From positions 46,993,228 to 47,057,227 of the forward strand of contig OY757016.1 of NCBI GenBank assembly GCA_963580285.1: a DNA stretch of 64,000 nucleotides. The letters run 5' to 3'. The stretch is from Lucinisca nassula (Eukaryota > Mollusca > Bivalvia > Lucinida > Lucinidae). The notes under the pieces are model-generated. The model saw nothing but the letters and a program-made list of their open reading frames with translations. It searched no databases and was not told the origin of the DNA. Shown one piece after another: positions 8,819 through 18,528 of the stretch (position 1 is the stretch's first letter; the number at the start of each line of letters is the position of its first letter). The translations under genes were made by a program, and so were the position numbers.

Positions 8819-9959
8819 TTACATCTCTTCCTACTTATCTGCATAATATTGCATTTAACTGGCTGAAATCTCATGCCCCATTTTGGGGCCCAACATCTTA
8901 ATCTATCTCTGTTAGCCTGAAGTTTCAGTGAGTCATTTGTATCTCTAATTTCCCGTTTACAAACACAGCCATCTGCGAACAGTCTTATTTCTAAGTCAGT
9001 GTCAGTGGAAATATCATTGATGTACAGGGAGAACATAAGTGGACCAAGAACGGTCCCTTGAGGGACTCCAGACAAAACTGGAGCCCACTCTGAAGATTCA
9101 CCATTAACAACAACCCGAGGTTTTCAGTAACAAAGAAAGGAATCTATCCATTTGAGGGTCTTTCCCCAATTGCATAACCAAATAACTTAGATTTAAGTAG
9201 TTCATGAGGAGGGGTGTCAAAAGCCTTCTCAAAGTCCAGAATAAATGTGTCCACCTGTCCCCCTTTGTCCAAGATTTTTGCCCAGTCATTAATGACTGTG
9301 CTTAGCTGAGTTTCACAACTATAACTTTTCCTAAATGCATATTGTCTGTCTGACAAATGTTTATGTTCTTCCAAGTGGGCCATGATGTTTGAGCAGACTA
9401 TATGTTCCAGCAATTTACACAAAACACAAGTCAGAGACATAGGGCAATAATTACCGGCAAAAGCCCTATCTCCTTTTTTGAAGAGTGGACAGATGTTTGA
9501 TAAGAGCCATTCTTTGGGGATTTCACCTATATCAAGAGACTGTTGAAACAAGTGTGCAAAAACTGAACCCAACTCATTTACTAATTCCTTCAGGACTCTA
9601 GGATGAAGCTCATCAGGTCCTAAGGCCTTACTGGGGTTTAAGCCTTGAAGTAACTTGATCACTCCTGCAGCTGTCACAATATTTTTCATATTGTGGTTTA
9701 CCTTTGTTATTCCAAACCAATACACATAAAGCAAGTATGTCAACACTTTGTCTGGAATACACAGCGAAATTCATGCCCAACAGACTGGAAACGTAGGTCG
9801 GAATTCGGAATGTGCAGTGTCCGGAGTAGACAGGAGATTTTAACATTGTGGTATATGGATGAATTCAACAGACTGACATTTTTGGCCGGATTGGACAGGA
9901 AATCGGAATAAACAGGGGCCATGTAACGGAGGTTTGACTGTATCATGAATGGCATATTA

Positions 9960-10427
9960 CAGTCCTCCTAGCAAAACCTATAAAAACCTATAATTTTGTG
10001 CCAAACCTATAAAACCTTTATTTTGTTCATAAAACCTATAAAAAGCCTGTATTTTCATGAAAAAAACCTATATTTTCACTTTTTGAACCTTCTTGCGGCT
10101 CAACCCTAACTTTTCTTCAAAATGCACTACTATTTTTATTCCTTTTTAGTCCCATAAAAAGTGATGAAAACTGTCTTGTTTTGTGTTTTTTTTTCCTCAC
10201 TCGCTTTGCTCGCTCGGACTTTGTAAAATTTAGATCAACTTTATCAGAGTAATTGTGGCACAAAAATTCATCAAATATTTTTTCTTCAGTTTTAAATCTT
10301 TATGTAAGTTTGGAAGACTTTTTTTTTAACCTGTATTTTTATTGAAAAACCTGTAAATAACCTATATTTTGAGTAAGAAGAACCTATATAAAACCTATGT
10401 TTTCAAAGTGGGCCACTAGGAGGCCTG
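9960..10427. mobile_element. 468-bp TIR element with 6-bp target duplication
   Basis: CAGTCCTCCTAG at 9960 mirrors CTAGGAGGCCTG ending at 10427. Both sides carry ATATTA (9954-9959 and 10428-10433). The interior is built from many irregular copies of AACCTATAAAA/AACCTATATTTT. No ORF. It lies 19 bp beyond the end of the pogo-like element. Superfamily uncertain. Confidence 0.65.
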
Positions 10428-10439
10428 ATATTAAAAACA

Positions 10440-10890
10440 GTAAACCCATTAAAGATGGCCATTATTCCTTGTTTTAAAATTATTCATAATGTTAGTTTTT
10501 TGCCAATAATTTTTTAATTAATGGTCATAATTTGATTATCTATCATGAAAATCCCATTAAAACTGTTTAAAAGTAATGGCTGGGCATGAACTTAATGGCA
10601 TCCAATATTTCATGGTACCATTACTTCTTGTTTCTTCCCTCTTTCATGCCCATCATTACTGCATAGTTTCATATTTGATGGCCATTACAGATTGAAAAGA
10701 AAAATAATGGCAATTGAAAACCTGGTTCTTCATATTAATGGCCTTCAAAAATACTGTCATTACATATAATTTATGGCCATTACATTGGCCATTAAATAAA
10801 CAAAGACAAAAATTAAACAATTAAAAACATTAAAAGTAATGACTGGGCTTTAATCTCATGGCATCTGACATTTGGTATGGCCATTACCAA
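10440..10890. repeat. Irregular repeats of AATGGCCATTA
   Basis: AATGGCCATTA-like palindromes recur (about 10455, 10677, 10735, 10775, 10880). Two longer related segments, AAAGTAATGGCTGGGCATGA (about 10570) and AAAGTAATGACTGGGCTTTA (about 10838), show a roughly 270-bp duplication. Nothing coding. Confidence 0.5.
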
Positions 10891-11185
10891 GGTGAGAAGC
10901 CTACTGAATTATATGTCTTAAATCATACCAGTGAGAAGCCTTACTTAATTATACAGCCTGTCATACATACAGGTGAGAAGCTATATACAATTTCGTCTTT
11001 ATCATATACACACTGGTGAGAAGCTTTACTGAATTTATGCACATACTGGTGAAAAGCTGCCTGTCCTGATTTTTATGTGCATACTGGTGAGAAGCTCTAC
11101 TCAATTATATAGCCTACTGACCTACAGTCTTACTTAATTTCAAAATACATACTGGTGAGAAGCTGTACTGGATTTTACAATCTGT
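10885..11185 (+). repeat. Degenerate minisatellite with CATACTGGTGAGAAGCCTTAC motif
   Basis: Seven or more units of about 40-66 bp each carry a version of CATACTGGTGAGAAGC followed by CTTACTGAATTATACAGCC. Further copies lie at about 11745, 12065, 12115 and 12165, between SINE-E insertions. In one frame the core reads HTGEKPY, the C2H2 zinc-finger linker. However, unit length is not 84 bp and there are no Cys/His pairs between linkers, so this is not a zinc-finger gene. Confidence 0.6.
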
Positions 11186-11194
11186 CTTGAGGTT

Positions 11195-11440
11195 TCATTT
11201 GGAGATGTTCCTTCCAATTTTGTGGGACTTTTATCCTATATTGAGATGAAATGACATCTCAAGCCCTACCATAAAAAAACAATGGGGTTTATATGCAGGG
11301 AAGGTCTGACTCGCACCACTTTGCCTTGGCAGGCTAAGACCTAAGCAGTTTACCAGTACTCATGTGCAGTTGGTTTCAGCTCTGTGTGGAAACATCGTGC
11401 AGCCCAATCTATTTCTAAAGCCCTGTTGGGTGGAGCTGTA
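11195..11440 (-). mobile_element. SINE-E, partial (minus strand)
   Basis: Contains TTCCAATTTTGTGGGACTTT, GAGATGAAATGACATCTCAA, and GCAGTTTACCAGTACTCATG, ending CTTTCTAAAGCCCTGTTGGG. The tail end (left) is missing. Diverged from the consensus by scattered substitutions. Confidence 0.75.
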
Positions 11441-11462
11441 TACAGCCTGTAATTTACCAAAA

Positions 11463-11660
11463 TGATCTTAAGTATTAAGGCCAAAGCAAACAGTGCAGAC
11501 CCAGATCAGACTGCTCCTGATCAGTCTCTACACTGTTTGCCATTCCATCTGCACTTCTAGAACTCCTGGCTGGATTGTGAAACAACTTTTTAAAAAGTTT
11601 AGGAGAAATACAAGTCCTCAAGGTGTCTGAATTTTTAGGATTTTTATGGTAATATAAAAA
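11463..11660. mobile_element. MITE-K copy
   Basis: The order matches the copies at 19900 and 23945: GATCTTAAGTATTAAGGC, AAGCAAACAGTGCAGACCCA, palindrome GATCAGACTGCTCC..., CACTGTTTGCCATTCCATCT, GAACTCCTGGCTGGATTGTG, TTAGGAGAAATACAAGTCCT, ATTTTTAGGATTTTTATGG. The right arm of the palindrome is deleted here. Confidence 0.6.
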
Positions 11661-11767
11661 CTAATGACAGAAATTTTACAGCTAATCTTTGAATATTCAT
11701 ATTTGTGATAAGTCTTATCAAATTTTTATATACATGTACATACTGGTGGAAAGCCTTACTCAATTAA

Positions 11768-12058
11768 AACACATTTGTTTGAGTTGTGGTTTAACGTCCC
11801 CGTCAACACCGTAAAGGTCATTTTGGAGACGTTGCTTCCAATTTTGTGGGACTTTTACCTGACATTGAGATGAAATGACATCTCAGGCCCTGTCTCCCAA
11901 TGAAACCAATAGGGTTTATTAGCATGGACGGTCCGTCTCCCACCGCGGTTCCTGGACAGGCTTAGATCCTCTAAGCAGTTTACCAGTACTAGTGTGCGGG
12001 CCGGTTTCTGCTCTGCGTGGAAGCATAATGCAGCCCATATATTTCTCCAAGCCAATTA
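11768..12058 (-). mobile_element. SINE-E, near full length (minus strand)
   Basis: Runs from TTTGAGTTGTGGTTTAACGT (complement of the 3' tail) to CCCATATATTTCTCCAAGCC (5' end). Inserted within the zinc-linker-like minisatellite. Accounts for the 66-codon ORF at 11855-12055. Confidence 0.8.
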
Positions 12059-12386
12059 AAACACATACATACTTCCGAGAAGCCTTACTGGATTATACAG
12101 CCTTTTATATACATACTGGTGAGATGCCTTACTGAATTACACAGCCTGCCTTTCATTTACATACTGTTGTGAACCTTTACTGAATTTAAACAGCCAGTCT
12201 TCAGTCTTTAATCATCTTGCTGAAAAAGACATTCTTGGGCTTGTTTTTTATGATTAGAATGAAATTTTGAAGCACACAAAACCCTCATTATGGTGAATAT
12301 GGTATATGCCAGTTGGAAGCACTACTGAAGAGCCCATTTTACTCATAGTAGGAGACCATGTCAAACTTAAGGGGTGTCAGGTTGAT

Positions 12387-12660
12387 TTGTTTTTTTGAAA
12401 TGAGGTTTAACATCCCCATCAACTTTGGAGACATTGATTCCAATTTTGTGGGACTTTTACCTGAAATTGAGATGAAATGACATCTCAAGCCCTGCCACCA
12501 TATGAAACCAAAAGGTTTATATACATTGGACGGTCTGACTCACACCACTTTACCTGGGCAGGCTTAGTCCTTCTAAGTGGTTTACCAGTACTCATGTGTG
12601 GTCAGTTTCAGCTCTGTGTGGCAGCACCATGCAGCCCATCTACTTTCAAGCCCTGATTGA
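12387..12660 (-). mobile_element. SINE-E copy (minus strand)
   Basis: TTTTTTTGAAATGAGGTTTA at the tail side, with the GTAAAGGTCATTTT segment deleted, then the standard body to CATCTACTTTCAAGCCCTG. Confidence 0.75.
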
Positions 12661-12884
12661 TGGGGGCGAGGTTGAGTTATATTAAGAAATTTACCTAGAT
12701 AATGGCTGAACTATTTGCAAATAGTGAAGGACCTGATCAGATACAGCATTCTCTGTCGTCTCAACTGGGGCTGACTGTTTGCCAATGTCCCACTTTGGAG
12801 TTTGCAGGTAAAATGGGTTAATACTCAAGTGATGATATGAGAGCAAACATATTGCATAATACGATTATTAAAGTTGAGAAATAC
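12661..12884. mobile_element. Diverged MITE-C/J fragment
   Basis: AATGGCTGAACTATTTGCAA, a decayed collar (TAGTGAAGGACCTGATCAGA), GACTGTTTGCCAATGTCCC, and CAGGTAAAATGGGTTAA at the right end. The left terminus is unrecognisable, so this is an old right-hand remnant. Confidence 0.45.
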
Positions 12885-13123
12885 AGTTCCGCTATTAAGA
12901 CCACCTAAAGTTCCGCTATTAAGACCACCTAAAATTGAAATTAATTCTTCTTTTAAAACATATTGTAACTGTATCAGGTTTTTTCTGTGTTTTTACACAC
13001 ACTGTACTCTAGTAAGATTAAGAGACATCTGGGCCTAGTAAGAGACCTCCTATGGAACTGTTCAAAAGTGGTCTTTAAGACCACTTTTGAACAGTCCCAA
13101 ATTGAAATTTTACTGTATACCAA
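12885..13123. mobile_element. MITE-I copy 2 with duplicated left end
   Basis: The left terminal block AAGTTCCGCTATTAAGACCA is present twice in tandem (12888-12935). The far end has a perfect hairpin, ACTGTTCAAAAGTGGTCTTT / complement, at about 13058-13100, ending AAATTTTACTG. The hairpin sits at the right end instead of the centre, implying rearrangement. Confidence 0.65.
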
Positions 13124-13489
13124 GAGTTTCTAAAGTGTGCTTTTCCATCCTTGAATTTCGACATGCCCGATCTTGTAGTCAAAGTTATTAATTGACCATC
13201 CTGTATTGATCGGAGGTCATCTGTATTAACATCGGGTCAACCAATATTAACTGAGGTCAAGTGAGGTCCAAAAATCAATAATCATGTTTTTTTAATTGTG
13301 TAAATTACAACAGCGCAATCGGCAAGTTAGCAATCGGACTACTCCCAGACGCACTTTTGAAGTTGTTTGAGACGAATATAAAATACATGCCGAAAGCTTT
13401 GTAGCACCGTTTTGAACTTTCCATCACATGCTTCTGAACTGGTATTTGAGATGATTGACAACCGTCTTTGAACCTTTTAAGCGTTGTCA
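13124..13489. other. Unassigned intergenic stretch
   Basis: About 365 bp with a tract of GAGGTCA-like words (ATCGGAGGTCATCTG, TCAACTGAGGTCAAGTGAGG). I recognise no repeat family. The short minus-strand ORF at 13305-13490 lacks support. Confidence 0.35.
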
Positions 13490-13627
13490 TTAATTACTTA
13501 ATTTCTTATTGACCCAGTTACAGTTCCTCGGTCAGCTGCATTGGCCCTGAGCGCATTGGGCCCGAGGCGTCAGGCCAATGCAGCTGACCAAGGGCCTGTA
13601 ACTGAGTCAATATGAAATTACTTGATT
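13490..13627. mobile_element. Foldback element, 138 bp
   Basis: TTAATTACTTAATTTCTTAT ... GGTCAGCTGCATTGGCC on the left pairs with GGCCAATGCAGCTGACC ... ATGAAATTACTTGATTAA on the right. Almost the whole length forms one stem with a short GC-rich loop (about 13550-13572). It directly abuts MITE-C, sharing its TTAA. Confidence 0.75.
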
Positions 13628-15026
13628 AACCCTTTTAGTACCAAATGGAATCTTCCTCCTTATATATAGCAGGAGTCCATTAGAAATTTAGGGCTGTCGG
13701 GTTGTGTTTTCTTCATACCGTATTCGCCCTAATTACCGCACATGCTCCTATAGGCGCACACCAAAGCTATTTTTGAAAAAAATATGCATAAGCGCACACC
13801 ATACAGTAACCTCCTATTGAAGCTTTCACAGGAAATCTATAAAAACTTAACGTTATTTCTTCAACAGTGAAGGCAAAGCAACTGAATTTCTGTCAAATTC
13901 ATTCGACAGATCTAATACACACTTTAAGTCAATTGAATGTGGTTCCCAAACCTTTTGATACACATGAAATCCACAGATACCTGACAGGGATCAGCCGAGG
14001 GGGCGATTCGGGCGACTTCTCCGCCCGAAGTTCAAGAAATTTGTCTTACCTGACAAGAAAAGAGAAGTTGACTTCGCCCTGTTTTTTTACCGAACATTTC
14101 TGACTCAGTCTCCAGGATCTAAGTATTAAATATTCATCGATAATGAAACAAGTTGATTACAAAAACACAAATTGATAATCCGGTATTAATAACCCAGCTG
14201 AATGTGATTATTACCCATTTTAGAAACTGACCACCAGTTGAGTACGAGTTGTCACATCAGTTGATTATGTAAATAGGCGAATCGGATTAGTCCACATCGG
14301 CATCTTTGATCTTATCGCAGGGTCACTTGAACCATGTGTCAAAATTGAGTAATAAGATTTGTTCACGGAAAATGTACACCTACGGTAATGGTCAAATGTT
14401 ACCAACGCAGTATCAGTTGAAAGAACGGACGATCAGTCTTTGCAGGCTGTTAATTTTTGGCAGTATGATTGACGCATGAAAAACATGGTCGCACAGACCC
14501 AAACTAACACCCGACTGCATAACATGACTCGTAAGGTAGTCGGAAAAGGAGCCCCTAGAGGCATCTTGAATATTCATGAGGCCCATCGTGTCTATTTCGG
14601 AAATGATCGGGAATACATGTTATGGTGTACGGATGTAACAAGTTGGCTTCTTTCAAAAGAAGCCAATGTTAGGGCTACAGCACAACTGCAATAATCGGCA
14701 GGTGGGTTTTAAGAAAGTATAGATTTTTTTCCTGACGAAATTTGCGAAGCTGGGGAACAAGACAGTTCAACTGCCAAGACAATTACCCAAAATAATTTGT
14801 GTGCGCTTAATAGGTCGATTTTTCAACACGATTTTTTGACACAATTTTGAAAAAACTAAGCGCATGGTGTGGTAATTAGGGCGAATACGGTTATTTATTT
14901 TGAAAATAACAACTTTAAGCAAACAGTGGAGGCCCTGATCAGACGCCGCATTCTGCGGCGTCTGATCTGGGCCTGCACTGTTTGCCAGGGTACCCGTTTT
15001 GGGGTTTCTGGTACTAAATGGGTTAA
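13626..15026. mobile_element. MITE-C interrupted by a 1.18-kb transposon
   Basis: The left part (TTAACCCTTTTAGTACCAAA to GTGTTTTCTTCAT) ends at 13716. The right part (TATTTATTTTGAAAATAACA to GGTACTAAATGGGTTAA) resumes at 14892. The palindrome GACGCCGCATTCTGCGGCGTC and both collars are perfect, so this is a young MITE copy. Removing 13717-14891 restores a standard MITE-C. Confidence 0.85.
13717..14891. mobile_element. DNA transposon with 21-bp perfect TIR, nested in MITE-C
   Basis: The first 21 bases (ACCGTATTCGCCCTAATTAC plus C) are repeated in perfect inverted orientation at 14871-14891. A second inner pair (GCGCACACC near 13790; TGTGTGCGCTT near 14800) adds to the terminal structure. Length 1175 bp. 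The 72-codon plus-strand ORF at 14476-14694 has no recognisable transposase motif, so the element is probably non-autonomous. A segment at 13995-14085 (GGGCGACTTC..., GACTTCGCCCTG) resembles 53870-53960. Target duplication is unclear. Superfamily unassigned. Confidence 0.75.
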
Positions 15027-15314
15027 TAACATTATATAATTAACAGCATGGCAATTAGTGTTGACGAGATGGTTCATCAAAAGTCTATGCTGTCTGCCTA
15101 GGTATCTGTGCCAGCGTTAAAGAAGATGATTCCACCAAGGTTTTAAAAGACAAACAAGACATATTTGAACTTTTCCAAATTTAATTAATAATAAGCAGCT
15201 TGACTCAACTAAGCTCATCAACACCTGGCGCAAAACATAGCATTTCACTAATATCTTATTCATATCAGATCATTCTTGAAAATAACAGTAATAACCAACA
15301 TTACACATTCCATA
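15027..15314. other. Short spacer between two MITE-C copies
   Basis: About 290 bp of AT-rich sequence with no feature I can name. Confidence 0.35.
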
Positions 15315-15543
15315 TTAACCCTTTTTGTACCAGATGGAATCTTCCACCTTATATATAGCATGAGTCCATTTAAAAATTTAGGGGTGTCATGTTGTGTTTT
15401 CTTCAAAACTGATTTGGAAAATGGCTGAACTTTTTTGCAAACAATGAAGGCCCTGATGAGACGCCGCATTCTGCAGCGTCAGATCTGAACCTGCGCTGTT
15501 TGCCAAACACCCATTTAGGGGTTTCTGGTACAAAAAGGGTTAA
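15315..15543. mobile_element. MITE-C copy 3
   Basis: TTAACCCTTTTTGTACCAGA to GGTACAAAAAGGGTTAA. The core palindrome GACGCCGCATTCTGCAGCGTC has one mismatch. Full-length, with TTAA on both sides. Confidence 0.85.
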
Positions 15544-15980
15544 ATAAGGATAATAATCTAGGAATAATTATTTGTTTTTTATTTGTTTCAGTTAATGCAT
15601 CAATATAGCTGTGGCCATGTGAACAACATTTGTCAAATTTAACTCTGTAAAAACTTAAAATCCACATATATCCATGCACGTAATAGAAAAAGGAAACAAG
15701 ACTGATCATGTGGGCAGGCTGTTGAAGGCAAATAATCAAGCAAGACCATATTTGAAAGGGACAAATCATTTCATGCAAGACCACATTCGGAGGGGGCAAA
15801 ATGCTTAATGCAAGACAACATTCTAAGGGGAAATTATCATTAAATGCAAGATCACATTTTAATGTGGCAAATCATTTAATTCAAGACATCATTTGAAAGG
15901 GGCAAATCATTTATTGCATGACCACATTCAAAAGGGACGAATCATTCAACGAAAGATCACATTCAAAAGAAGCAAACCAT

Positions 15981-16228
15981 TTAACCCATTTAGTACCAGA
16001 AACCCCAAAACGGGTACCCTGGCAAACAGCGCAGGCCCAGATCAGACGCCGCAGAAGGCGGCGGACGCCGCAGAATGCGGCGTCTAATCAGGGCCTCCAC
16101 TGTTTGCTAAAAGTTCAGTCATTTTCCAAATAAATTTTGATGAAAACATAACCTGACACCCCTAAATTTTGAAATGGACTCCTGCTATATATAAGGAGAA
16201 AGATTCCATTTGGTACAAATAGGGTTAA
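15981..16228. mobile_element. MITE-C with partially duplicated palindrome
   Basis: Reverse orientation: TTAACCCATTTAGTACCAGA to TTTGGTACAAATAGGGTTAA, inserted in the 34-bp minisatellite. The core carries an extra half: GACGCCGCAGAAGGCGGCGG followed by ACGCCGCAGAATGCGGCGTC. The centre therefore contains two overlapping GCCGC hairpins. Confidence 0.85.
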
Positions 16229-16370
16229 AGAATGTAAAATCATTCAATGCAAGACCACATTCAAAAGCAGTAAGTCATTTAATTCAATATCACTTTCTAA
16301 TGGGGCAAATTATTTATTGCAAGACTATATTCTAAAGGGGAAAATCATTTAATGGAAGACCACAATTGAA

Positions 16371-16395
16371 GGGGGGGGGGGGGGGGGGGGGGGGG
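16371..16395 (+). repeat. Run of 25 G
   Basis: Uninterrupted G homopolymer within the minisatellite. It could form G-quadruplex structures. Length may be an assembly approximation. Confidence 0.9.
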
Positions 16396-16893
16396 CAAAT
16401 TTTTTTATGCAAGACCACAATCAAGAAGGAACTAAATTATCTAATGCAAGACAAGAAGGGGAAAATCATGTAAAGCAAAACCACATGCAAGAAGGAATCA
16501 TTTTATGCAAACCCATATTCAAGGAACAGGCAATTCACTGAATGCAAGACTGTGTTCAAGAAGTGGCAAATCACTAAATACAAGACTGCACTCTATCAAG
16601 AAGGTGAATCATTTAATAAGTAAGTCAAAAGAGGTTGCTATAGACAGGTGCTTGCTAAATGCAGGTTCTTTTTTGCCTTTGAATGGCCACTTATTACAGA
16701 AGAAGACCACTGAACAGAGGTAGCCATTAAGACAGGTTTGTCTTTTTAAATATAATCCACTACTGGGTTTGGAAAATACACCTAAACCTCTATATAACAC
16801 TGCTTATTTTAACATGGTTTTGGGTATAACACGGTTTACAGATGGATGCCCCAAAATATACAGAATGTATAGGAAAATGAGCATAAATAACAA

Positions 16894-17596
16894 CTAGAAT
16901 ACTGTCGATGGCGCGCCATCGCAAATCCCCACGTTTTCTACAGAGGGGCCAAGTACCGAAAACCCCTCACCCTGGGCCCTAATTTGACTCCATGGTCAAA
17001 ATATTACCTGTATTATATTCTACTAATCATGCCCTTCAATTTCATATGCCACATGACTATGTTCCAAAAAACTTAAATTTTGACCCTTTGACCCCTCTCC
17101 CAGGGCCCCAATCTGACCCCAGGGTCAAAATTTTACTTGTAGTTTATTCTACCCATTTTCCCCTTCGCATAGATATGCAACATGACTATGTTCTGAAAAA
17201 CTTTAATTTTGACCCCCGACCCCCCCAAGTCCGACCCCCAGGGCGTGACCTAGGGGTCACAGCCAAAATCCCGTTCAATATGTTTTACTTTTTTCATAAC
17301 TAAGTACATGTGCAAAGTTTGGCATCAAAATCTTCAAAATTGACTTTGTATTTGAATTTTATTGATATTTGACCTTTTGACCCCTCCCCAGGGCCCCTGG
17401 GGGCGGGGACAAAAAAAAATGTGCTCTTGCGCAAGCCATTCATGTAAGCAACTCGCATACCAAATTTGGTTGAATTCCGGCTAACGGTTTAGGAGGAGAT
17501 AGCCGGACAGACAGACGGACAGACGGACAGACAGACAGACGGACAGACGGACGGAGGCGATAACAATATCCCCACTTTTTTTAAAAAACGTGGGGA
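16894..17596 (-). mobile_element. Non-autonomous Helitron (minus strand)
   Basis: On the minus strand it starts 5'-TCCCCACGTTTTTT after A. It has a (GTCC/GTCT)n tract (17505-17560) and then GGCTATCTCCTCCTAAACCG. It ends with the hairpin CGATGGCGCGCCATCG, ACAGTATT and CTAG before T. A 5' TC, a 3' hairpin about 10 nt before CTRR, and insertion between A and T without duplication are the Helitron hallmarks. No Rep/helicase is encoded. A second copy is at 31007-31860. Confidence 0.8.
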
Positions 17597-17683
17597 TAAT
17601 TATTCTATATAATCTATATATTTTGTCTGGATATAACACTGTTTCTAACACAGGTTCTGCTTTGGACCCTAAAAAAATAGTCA

Positions 17684-17875
17684 CACCTGTGATAATTTTT
17701 TTAACTATATGAGGGAGATTTGCCTTTATGAAAAGCGAGATGTAAAGAATATATAGGGAAATTCTCAGTTCAAATGAGGGAGACTCCAAAATTTTACTCA
17801 AATTTAGCATAAATTAGACAGAAATTAGTATCAAAATGAGGGAGTCTCCCTCCCGATGAGGGAGATATCACAGGT
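17684..17875. mobile_element. Small inverted-repeat element in MITE-H
   Basis: ACCTGTGATA at the left is mirrored by TATCACAGGT at 17866-17875. The inside has several GAGGGAGA(C/T)T words. Removing it restores the MITE-H right arm. Non-coding. Confidence 0.55.
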
Positions 17876-17958
17876 ATGAATAGTGTTAAAATAGTTTTGA
17901 GTTTAGCAAAGTCAGGAGTGGTGCATGCACTCTATCCAGTACTCCTGCACTGGCAAGC

Positions 17959-18172
17959 TTAACCCTTATCCTGCTGAATAATTAATTTTAGTCGCACCCA
18001 TTTCTGTCTTTGAACCAATTAGATTACTTGATGTAATTTATTCCTACAAATTCATAAACTGAATGTCAAACAGTGTAGATCCTGATCAGATGGCTTCTTC
18101 AGAAGCCATCTGATCTGGATCTACACTGTTTGCATGAGTAGGGGTTGTCGTGAACGGCAGGATAAAGGTTCA
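17959..18172. mobile_element. MITE-B copy 3
   Basis: TTAACCCTTATCCTGCTGAA on the left; GGCAGGATAAAGGTTCAA on the right (one base change in the TTAA). Core GATCAGATGGCTTCTTCAGA with a perfect complementary arm. Confidence 0.85.
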
Positions 18173-18528
18173 ACTAGAATTCACATGAACTGTCAAGCAT
18201 AATTTTCCCTGAAAAATATGGAGAAAAAATTTGAAAATGTTGGTTGCAACAGTCGTAACTGACATTGTACAGGTCAAAATAATAACGCTACTACTAACAA
18301 ACATAAAACTTGAAAAATATATAAAAACACAGCTAAACTAGCACAACATCTGTGTATAAATAGAACTCTTGAAATACAAAGTGGCTTTATCTAATATCAA
18401 AATATTACATTTATTTTTTTATATTTAAAATATGTATGTATACATATATTATATATATAATTCTCTAACAATGAGCAAATGATATGAAAAATGATATTAA
18501 AAACTCTAGCTACCCTATCTACCTTCAG
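18173..18528. other. AT-rich stretch with a foldback remnant
   Basis: Begins with AGAATTCACATGAACTGTCA and GAAAAATATGGAGAAAAAAT, related to the foldback family at 6120. The rest, including an alternating AT tract at about 18410-18460, shows nothing I can name. Confidence 0.35.

Larger units (their letters stand above)
7207..9730 (-). pseudogene. Dead non-LTR retrotransposon, reverse transcriptase (CR1/jockey-like)
   Basis: Minus-strand RT in order: PSKALGPDELHPRVLKEL (about 9640), GNYCPMSLTCVLCKLLEHIV (about 9440), LDFEKAFD (about 9230), SGVPQGTVLGPLMFSLYIND (about 9070-9010), the catalytic box RLFADGC (about 8980), NAARFVTG-type thumb motifs (about 8360), and FFPRIIRDWNSLP (about 7400). The catalytic box should be FADD; here the second Asp is Gly. 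There are also frameshifts, and insertions at 7470-8206 and 8678-8818. The 3' end is an (ATTCTG)n tail at 7207-7226, which is typical of CR1/L2-type elements. The 5' end is truncated, with no endonuclease. Certainly inactive. Confidence 0.85.
6641..9940. mobile_element. Pogo/Tigger-like DNA element with nested LINE
   Basis: Begins CAGTCAAACCTGTCTAATCC after TA (6639-6640) and ends GGAGGTTTGACTG before TA (9941-9942). CAGTCAAACCT at both termini plus TA flanks is the pogo/Tigger pattern. The subterminal block ATCCGGCC / GGCCGGAT is also mirrored, but the right arm has about 30 extra bases. No transposase is visible. Most of the 3.3 kb is a minus-strand LINE inserted later. Confidence 0.65.
15740..16625 (+). 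repeat. Minisatellite of about 34-bp units, split by MITE-C
   Basis: Units of the form AATGCAAGACCACATTCAAAAGGGGCAAATCATTT, shortened here to the motif GCAAGACCACATTCAAAAGG, repeat about 20 times with much divergence. MITE-C sits inside the array at 15981-16228. One unit has expanded to a run of 25 G at 16371-16395. Confidence 0.75.
16777..17905. mobile_element. MITE-H copy 2, twice interrupted
   Basis: The left end TACACCTAAACCTCTATATA is followed by ACATGGTTTTGGGTATAACA. It is interrupted by a Helitron (16894-17596). It resumes at TATTCTATATAATCTATATA and GTTCTGCTTTGGACCCTA, is interrupted again (17684-17875), and ends with AATAGTGTTAAAATAGTTTT, a decayed version of the right terminus. The parts line up with the intact copy at 4604-4842. 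Confidence 0.65.

Noticed and set aside
14476..14694. Possible transposase fragment in the 1175-bp transposon
   Set aside because: 72 codons with no recognisable catalytic or DNA-binding motif. Too short to support.
16992..17303. 103-codon plus-strand open frame
   Set aside because: Inside a non-autonomous Helitron on the strand opposite to its sense. The related copy at 31007 does not conserve it.
17481..17810. 109-codon minus-strand open frame
   Set aside because: Covers a GTCC/GTCT microsatellite and the end of a Helitron. No domain, and the peptide is partly repeats of VRLSVCLS type.
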